From: Trametes villosa
Taxonomy: Eukaryota; Basidiomycota; Agaricomycetes; Polyporales; Polyporaceae
Assembly (NCBI GenBank): GCA_002964805.2
Contig: PUDQ02000022.1
Coordinates: 1 to 64,000 of the forward strand
Direction of reading: 5' to 3'
DNA: 64,000 nt
The position numbers and the translations under genes are program-made. The notes under the pieces were generated by a model that had not been told where the DNA came from, made no database searches, and saw nothing but the letters and a program-made list of their open reading frames with translations. This document shows, piece by piece, positions 57,672 to 64,000 of this stretch (position 1 is the stretch's first letter; each line of letters opens with the position of its first letter).

Positions 57672-59776
57672 ATGCTCCCCACCGCGCTCCTCGCAGCGAC
57701 CCTCCCTCTCCTCGGCCTCGTCCTCGCCCAGGAGGAGGGCCAGCTATCGGGCCCCACCTCGTCCTCCTCCGCCGCGGGCTACTCCTGCGATGCCACAAAG
57801 TGCAAGCTGCCCAACTGCAACTGCGCGAGCACAGATCCCCCTGGCGGCCTCAAGCCCGTAAGTAGTCTATTCCTCTAACCTTGTAAGATGGGCTTCCCTG
57901 CAAGGCACGCCGCCGCCGCAAACGGCGTGCAAAATGCCTGTCTCACCCACCGTACCTCGCCCCCGCCCTGGCTCCTTCCCCGGTACCGCGCCCTGCTTAA
58001 CGCCATTTACTGACCTCTGCATTTTTGCGCCATGTGATCAGTCCGACACGCCCATGTTTGTCGTCTTCACTGCCGACGACGCCATCCAGAGCTACACGCT
58101 CGATGCGGTCAACCAGTTCCTCGCGCACCGCAAGAACCCGAATGGGTGCCAGCCGAAGATGACGTACTACACCTCGCTCAACTACACCAACTACACGCTC
58201 GTCACGGACTGGTATGTAGACGGCAACGAAATCGCAGACCACACGTACGTCGTCGTCCATTATCCGCCGCGCCTCCCGCGAATTTTTCGCCGGTGGCTCA
58301 CCGAGAATTCTTTGCAGAATGACGCACGTCGGCACGCCGCCCGAGAACGAGGTCACCGGCAACCTGATCGCCCTGAACCAGCTCGCGGGCATCCCGCTCA
58401 AGGAGATCCAGGGCTTCCGCGCTCCGTACCTCAACTACTCCGTCGACACGCTCAAAATGCTTGCCAAGCTCGGCTTCACGTACGACTCCTCCGCGAGTGC
58501 CTCCATTCCCGTGACCGACGACGGCACGGACGCATACTGGCCGTACACCCTTGACTATGGTATGGCGAATGACTGCTTGGCCGTCGATGGCCTGTGCAAG
58601 GGCGAGCCGAAGCTTCCGGGCTTCTGGGAGCTTCCCATGTATGCGCTCTTCGATAACCGTGGCGTTGATGGACCCCATCTCATGGACCCCTGGCTGTAAG
58701 TGGCTATATGCGAGCTTCTATCGGGTTCCCTGATTGACCGGAATTCACAGGGACACTGCCAACGGCGAGACTGCTGTTAACGACACCGCGACGCTCGAGT
58801 ACCTTAAGAACACATTCACCGCGCATTACAACGCGAAGCGCCAGCCCCTCGGTCTGTACACGCACCCCATTCACGTTTCTGTACGTCTCCCGCGCATTCA
58901 ATGTCGCTGGAACTTTGTGCTGACATGTATGCCTCAGCGCTCCGTCCCGGGAACCACGGTCACCAACTCGACGATCAACATGATCAACCAGTTCCTCGAC
59001 TGGGCACAGATGCAGCCTAACAGTACGGATCCACCGTCCTCACTGCCCAGTTCCAAATTGACTGACATCGCGCCACAGCCTGGATCGTGTCTTCGCTGCA
59101 GCTGCTCGAGTGGGTCCGCAACCCCGTCCCGATCTCGCAGCTCGACTCGTTCGACCCGCTCAAGTGCTCCGCGCCCGCGGTCGACGCCTCGATGAAGATC
59201 TGCAACGGTATCCCGCAGAACGAGGAGGGTCTCCTCGCGCACTGCGCGTTCCCCGACTTCCCCTTCTACACTTGCGTACGTCTCTTCGCCTGCGTGAAAC
59301 CTGTAGGAGTGTGCTAACCCGCATTCAACAGTACGGCTGCCCCGCCGAGCCTCCCACCCCCGCCCAGCCCGCGCCGCCGCAAGCCACCGAGAGCTCCCCC
59401 GCTCGCTTCCGCAGTACGTACCCTCCTTCCCCCTCCCCTCCTGAACCTTCCACTAACGCCTCCCCGCACAGTCGCCGCGAACTGCTCGACGCCGTTCTGG
59501 GACCCGATCAAGGGCGAGTGCATCTGCACGTCCTCGACGTGCGCGTTCACGGACCAGTCGCGCCCGATCGGGCCGAACGGCGCGAACCTCACCGGCGACC
59601 AGGTCTCGTCGAGCGGCGACTCCGCCGGCGCGAGCCAGAGCGCGAACCCGTACATCCCCTTCAACGGGAACGGCGCCGCGCCGCACGCCGCGCTCCCCGC
59701 GGGCCTCTGGGCGGCCGTCGTCGTGGGCGTCGTCGGCGCGTTCGTCGGCGCGTACGGCGCGGTGGCGCGCTTCTAA
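57672..59776 (+). CDS. Chitin/polysaccharide deacetylase, GPI-anchor type
   Basis: Eight exons (57672-57857, 58042-58244, 58318-58695, 58751-58880, 58938-59022, 59079-59275, 59332-59413, 59472-59776) join to 1566 nt, 521 aa. A signal peptide (MLPTALLAATLPLLGLVLA) is followed by a small Cys-rich segment (YSCDATKCKLPNCNC). The NodB-like domain then has FVVFTADDAIQ (the TFDDA metal motif with Ala in place of Phe), ADHTMTHVGTP (H-x3-H metal ligands), QGFRAPYLNYS and GLYTHPIHVS. The C-terminus has a Cys cluster (CSTPFWDP..GECICTSSTC), a Ser/Gly/Asn stretch and a hydrophobic Ala/Val/Gly tail suited to GPI attachment. It would remove acetyl groups from chitin or related wall glycans at the cell surface. 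Divergence of the TADDA motif and tail make it less like classic fungal CDAs, so substrate is uncertain. Confidence 0.88.
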
Positions 59777-60446
59777 GCAGTTATCATGCCCTTGAAGCTT
59801 GAACTGAACTCGTCAGCCGGCTCGCATCCGGACTGGACTGCGGCTCGTTTTACGGACTTTCATGACCTTCTCGATCCCCCTCCCCTTCCCGCGCTACTAC
59901 CTACCACCTATCTACGCCCCTTACTTATTAGTCGTCGCACACCACGGATCACGGACTTCTGCATCGCACGCACGTCTCGTCTCGTCTCGCCTTCTCCGCC
60001 GGCCCGCTGCCCCCTAATTGGTTTACGGGGCAGGCTGAGGGGGGGAGGGGACGGTATTGATTGACCCTCCACACACACACGTACTACGCACAGTACTAGC
60101 CCGCCGCTCGCTCGTCTCCCCCAGGTCGTGTTTAGTTATACGGACTGGTTAATGGATTTTCTTCACATGGTGTATCAGGGCGTGCTAAGTGTGGACGTCG
60201 GGAGCATCAGCGCGGCCGCTAACGACCAGTGTATGCGCTCGTACCGTGCCCGTTGGACGGTCAAGGCTACTAATCTACGCAGCACTGAGACTTTCGATCA
60301 GAAGCTGAAGGACAAGAATTATATCATGTGCATAGGGTACATGCGTAGTACAAGTACACCAAAGTCCAGCAAGACGGAGACGATCGCACCAAATACACTA
60401 CACGTCGATGCGCATACAACGTGGCTCCTCAGAGACACGTACGAGC
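59777..60446. other. Convergent 3' spacer
   Basis: 670 bp between convergent genes. It contains short simple repeats (ctcgtctcgtctcgcc near 59978 and a CA run near 60070). No gene recognised. Confidence 0.5.
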
Positions 60447-62567
60447 TCAGTCAACCCAGATAGGCTCCCCGACGTACTGCGCCTTGGGCTTGTACGGCCC
60501 GTCCTTGAGGCCCTCGGTCTCCATGCGCAGCTTCACGCTCCGGTGCACATAGAACGGCTCGTGGTGCTTCGGCACGACGCGCCCATGGCCCAGGTTCATC
60601 CTGTACAACCCAGCATCAGCCTTCCCACCCTCGCAGACACCCAACGTCACATAAGAGCGAACACTCACGAGACGACGTGCATCTCCTTATGCTCCGGCGC
60701 GGGGCCCTGCCACCTGCGCTTCATCGGCAGGATCTCGAGCGCCCACCAGTACGGCGCGAGCGCGAGCTGGTCGTACGCCGGGCACAGCGCGTCGCGCACC
60801 TCGTGCTCCTCCTCCGTCGTCAGCGGCACCGGCGGCGCGACGCTCGCGAGGTGCAGCGCCGGCTGCGGCTGCAGCGCCGGCGGGCGCTCGAGCACGACCG
60901 GGTGCAGCGCGGCGGGGTCGAGCCCGATGCGCTTCAGGAGCTCGCCGTGGAAGCGGATGCCCGTGTTCGTCTTGAAGCACTCGCGGATCATCCACCGCAG
61001 CGGGATGCGCGCGAGCGTGTGCTGGACGTCGTCCGCGACGGACCCGCCACCGACGTCTGTGGGTGTTGTCAGCTGTGCTACGGTAGAACGTGCAAAGGAG
61101 CGCGGACGCACCACAGTGGCATCCGGCGAACCAGACCTCGAGCACGTCGGTTGTACCGTCCGAGCCCGGGTCGCTCGCGTTGAACTGGCGCTCCAACTTG
61201 CGCTGCTTCGCCCACTCGCTGTCGGTCTTCTTGTGGCCGGGCCTGTTGCTGCTGCCTTTCCCGTCGCCGTCCGTCCGGATTCCGACGCGCGTTGCGTACT
61301 CTGTGTCCCGCTTGGGCATGTCCCCCGGCTGGGTGCCGCGCGAGGCCTGGCGTTTCGTGGGGTGCTGGTAGAGATTCGGCTGGAAGCGCGCACGGTGCTC
61401 GTCCAGGGAAAGCGCGTGCCGGAAGACGCGGATCGCGCGGTTGGAGGACGTGAATGGAAGCGTGTGCGGGATCACGCCGACGGACGAGACGGTGTCCCTG
61501 AGGTATAGAAGAGTGAGAATGGGCGCAGCGCGGCGCATCGGGGGGAGGCACCCACCAAACGCCGATGAAGTCAATGTCGACGTCGATACAGAAGGCCTTC
61601 TTGAACGCGGTGGACTGCTTCCAGCCCTGATCGTCGTCGCGCGTGAACATCTTGTACGCGAAGGGGACCTGTTGGTGGTTACAGGCAGGGAGCAATCCAA
61701 CCTGAGTACCGAAGGCCACCATAAGCAACGTATTCAAGGAAAGCTGTTCCCTGTGGAGCTTACTTTGTGAACCATTCCGGCAAGAGCGCGGGCAGTGTAT
61801 GCGCCGCGCGAGAAGCCAAGGATGCATATTTTGTCGCCAGCTTGGTCTGTAGCACGAATAGGTGAGTTGAATGAAGCATCTGTAGCCATAACCCGCCCAT
61901 GCGCGACGTACAGTTTTGCATGAGGAATTCGTACCCGCCTAAGGTTGGCACACAATCAGCATGTTGAAGTGGCGTTGTAGAATAATCTGCCACGAACCTT
62001 GTACGTGGGACCGGAGGTTCCACGCAATCATCTCGTCAAGGAGCTTGTCTACCTTTGCCTTGAGTGGCGTAGCTGCTTGTGGCGTCGTGTAGGTCCCGAT
62101 GCCAGACTATCATAGGCGAATGTCAGTGACGTCTCGAGTACAAAACCACATGGTACTAAGAGTTTCTTACCTGGTAGTAGACCATTTGCTCGTTACGGTC
62201 GTCCTTCTTCAGCATACTGAAGAACGCGATGACATTCGAGTTCTACAAACATTAGTTAGTTAAACGAGCATGGTGCAAAGGCAGAAATCACAACGCGTAC
62301 ATCGGTATTGAACTGGTCGCCCGTCCCGTCGAAGCAAAGGACGAGGGTGCGTGCGGGATGGAACGGCGGGACAATATCCATGTCACCGGTCTCGCTAGAC
62401 GAAGAGTGCTCGGCTGAGACGGGTGGCGAGCCCGTTTTGCCGGTCGACCCGTAGTGCGTTGTTTTGCCATCCCAGGTCGAGAACGGGGACTGGTCGACGG
62501 CGGTGGACCCCGACGGCTGGGGCGAGTGCATCGCGGGGGCCTGAGCTTGAGGTGGCGTAGAGGACAT
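60447..62567 (-). CDS. DUF2235 alpha/beta-hydrolase (Tle1-like phospholipase domain), copy 1
   Basis: Nine exons (62567-62301, 62242-62171, 62106-61998, 61938-61912, 61846-61764, 61701-61556, 61497-61112, 61056-60669, 60600-60447) join to 1632 nt, 543 aa. The N-terminal 65 residues are Pro/Ser/Thr-rich and disordered. The DUF2235 domain starts RTLVLCFDGTGDQFNTD. It continues with SGIGTY, the nucleophile elbow CILGFSRGAYTARALAGMV (GxSxG), FIGVWDTVSSVG and later a Cys/His run GCHCDVGGGS that carries the usual HxDVGGG catalytic-acid loop. The C-terminal region (WMIRECFKTNTGIRFH) is characteristic of fungal members. The domain is that of bacterial type VI Tle1 phospholipases, and fungal homologues are presumed lipolytic. 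A TATA box (minus strand, 62621-62626) lies about 55 bp upstream. A tandem paralogue is at 63334. Confidence 0.9.
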
Positions 62568-63333
62568 GGCGGGGCTTGAGAGGTGTGGGAAAGCTTAGAG
62601 GGAGGCTCTGCGCGGTGAACTTATAGCGTAGGGAGAGCGCGTGTGGACGACGTCAGAACGGGCAGCGGCTGGAGCACAGACGGAAGGCAGGGAAGGAGGG
62701 CAGCAATCGGGGGACAGAAGCCCTATATGCCCCCCGTCCCGTGCCCGCACCCCCGCCTTCTCGTCGGGCGCGAAGGCATGGAAGCTCGATGGCGCCCCCG
62801 ATCCGGACGCGGGGATTCGCGTCCCCGCTTATGGGCGACATCACCGCGTTTGCGTCGGCGTCCGCCCACGTCGCACCGGCGCGTCTGCCACCGCCGTCCG
62901 GGGCGCGCCCTCGCCGGTCGCGTCGCCCAGCACCCGAGACTTGTGTGAGACACAGCCACTCCCTGCGGTCAGCGCCCTGGTGGCGGGCGCCCTGACCCTG
63001 ACAGCCGCGGCGACTTGGCGGCTATGTGAGCGTTATGAACTCTGGTTCCGTGAACCCTCGGTGGCACCCGTGGATCTGCGAAGGCCAGTAGCGTGAGTTA
63101 TCGGGCAGTGGCGCACACTTTACTGGTCTAAGCGCGCGCCAATCCGCCATATAGTGACGTCTTAACAGCGCCGCGCACTCGCGCATGCCAGTGCGAAGCA
63201 GGGAAGCCCAAGAAGAATTATTCAAAATCATCTACTGTAGAGATGCAAGAAAGGCTATCGCCCACATTAGCTACGACAGTACAGCATGTGAAGCATAGTT
63301 AGCGACGTACCGTTGGACATGCGGCAACACCGT
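62568..63333. promoter_or_regulatory. Spacer between the tandem DUF2235 genes, promoter of copy 1
   Basis: 766 bp. The minus-strand TATA box (ctataag read on the minus strand, about 62620-62626) serves copy 1. The rest has no recognised gene and includes the 3' region of copy 2. Confidence 0.55.
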
Positions 63334-64000
63334 TCAGTCAACCCAGGTAGGCTCTCTGACATAGCGCGCCATAGGCGCATACGGTCCACCCGGCAACCCC
63401 TTCGCCTCCATGCGCAGCTTGACACTCCGGTGCACGAAGAACGGCTCGCCGCGCTCCGGCACCAGGCGTCCATTGCCCCTGTTCATCCTATACATAACCC
63501 AGCGCCCATGAGCAACACCGTCTCTGCCAACAGAGCACAAATGGAAAACTTACACCCTCTTCTTGGCCTCCGGGGGCCCCTGCGCGGGTTGCAGCATCGG
63601 CAAATACTCCATGGACACCCACTTATACCACGCCAGGTCGAGCTGGTCATACTTCGGGCTCAGCGCGTCCCGCACCTCGTGCTCTTCCTCCGTCGACAGG
63701 GGCGCCTTGAGGGCCGCGCCTACCAGGTAGCTCGAGTGCGGCACGAGCGGCGGCGGGCGGTCTGCAACGCGCGGATGCAGCGTCGCGGGGTCGATTCCGA
63801 TGGCTCTCAGGGACTTGCCGTGGAAGCGGATGCCGGTGTTCGTCTTGAAGCACTCGCGCACCATCCACCGGAGGGGGATGCGCGCGAGCGTGTGCGGCAC
63901 TTTGTTCCCGACCGAGCCCCCGCCGACGTCTAACCCCAAGCGAGAAACGTTGAGCAAGCGACGCAACGCAAGAATCCTAGTACAGGACGCACCGCAGTGG
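63334..64000 (-). CDS. DUF2235 hydrolase, copy 2 (truncated by the window end)
   Basis: Only the 3' part is in the window: an 8-nt piece of an exon (64000-63993), then 63929-63554 and 63487-63334. It encodes DVGGGSVGNKVPHTLARIP, WMVRECFKTNTGIRFHGKSL, STEEEHEVRDALSPKYDQLDLAWY and the C-terminus RYVREPTWVD. Each matches copy 1 (DVGGGSVADDVQHTLARIP, WMIRECFKTNTGIRFHGELL, TTEEEHEVRDALCPAYDQL, QYVGEPIWVD). Intron positions and phases are identical to copy 1. The catalytic domain with the GxSxG lies beyond the window, so integrity cannot be judged. Tandem orientation shows duplication of the whole gene. Confidence 0.88.

Overview
The window is nuclear DNA of a filamentous basidiomycete, most likely a wood- or litter-inhabiting Agaricomycete. 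Genes are packed closely and cut by many introns of about 50-65 nt with GT..AG ends. Coding DNA is GC-rich. The gene set (Snf1, cytosolic/mitochondrial HisRS, cytochrome oxidase subunit VI, Puf protein, tandem exo-polygalacturonases, GPI-type polysaccharide deacetylase, DUF2235 hydrolases, F-box protein) is fungal. I rebuilt exon chains by hand; those given with a protein length sum to a multiple of three with canonical splice sites.

Layout. 1-5.7 kb: an S10 serine carboxypeptidase, a small coiled-coil protein and a metal-dependent amidohydrolase. 5.7-22.9 kb is gene-poor and holds only an F-box gene (14.9-17.3 kb) and a decayed copy of the amidohydrolase (18.35-19.94 kb). 22.9-31 kb: an MCT-type transporter and the Snf1 kinase share a 172-bp divergent promoter, followed by a Puf-repeat RNA-binding protein. 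31.3-31.8 kb: a non-autonomous TA-flanked DNA transposon with about 107-bp inverted ends. 32-40.3 kb is a dense housekeeping block: COX6, an RRM/Gly-rich splicing-factor-like gene, an RWD-domain protein, a 94-residue SNF5-tail-like protein, an ankyrin protein and histidyl-tRNA synthetase. 41.5-49 kb: an O-fucosyltransferase-like type II membrane protein and two tandem GH28 exo-polygalacturonases that were duplicated with their promoters. 49.8-56.8 kb: a mucin-like single-pass membrane protein, a small LRAT/NlpC-like protein, an alpha/beta-hydrolase and a lineage-restricted protein. 57.7-64 kb: a chitin-deacetylase-like protein and two tandem DUF2235 hydrolases, the second cut by the window end.

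Functional links. The polygalacturonases, deacetylase and carboxypeptidase are secreted or surface enzymes of wall and polymer turnover. Snf1, next to a transporter with which it shares a promoter, is the usual controller of carbon-source genes in fungi, so a link to the pectinases is plausible but only inferred.

The most striking sequence-level signal is a 5-nt exon in both polygalacturonase genes. It carries the whole codon of the catalytic Asp of the GH28 NTDG motif. Other points of interest are two in-frame starts of HisRS (a mitochondrial presequence versus a cytosolic form), the dispersed pseudogene, the inverted-repeat element, and a small protein that may have a papain-like fold.
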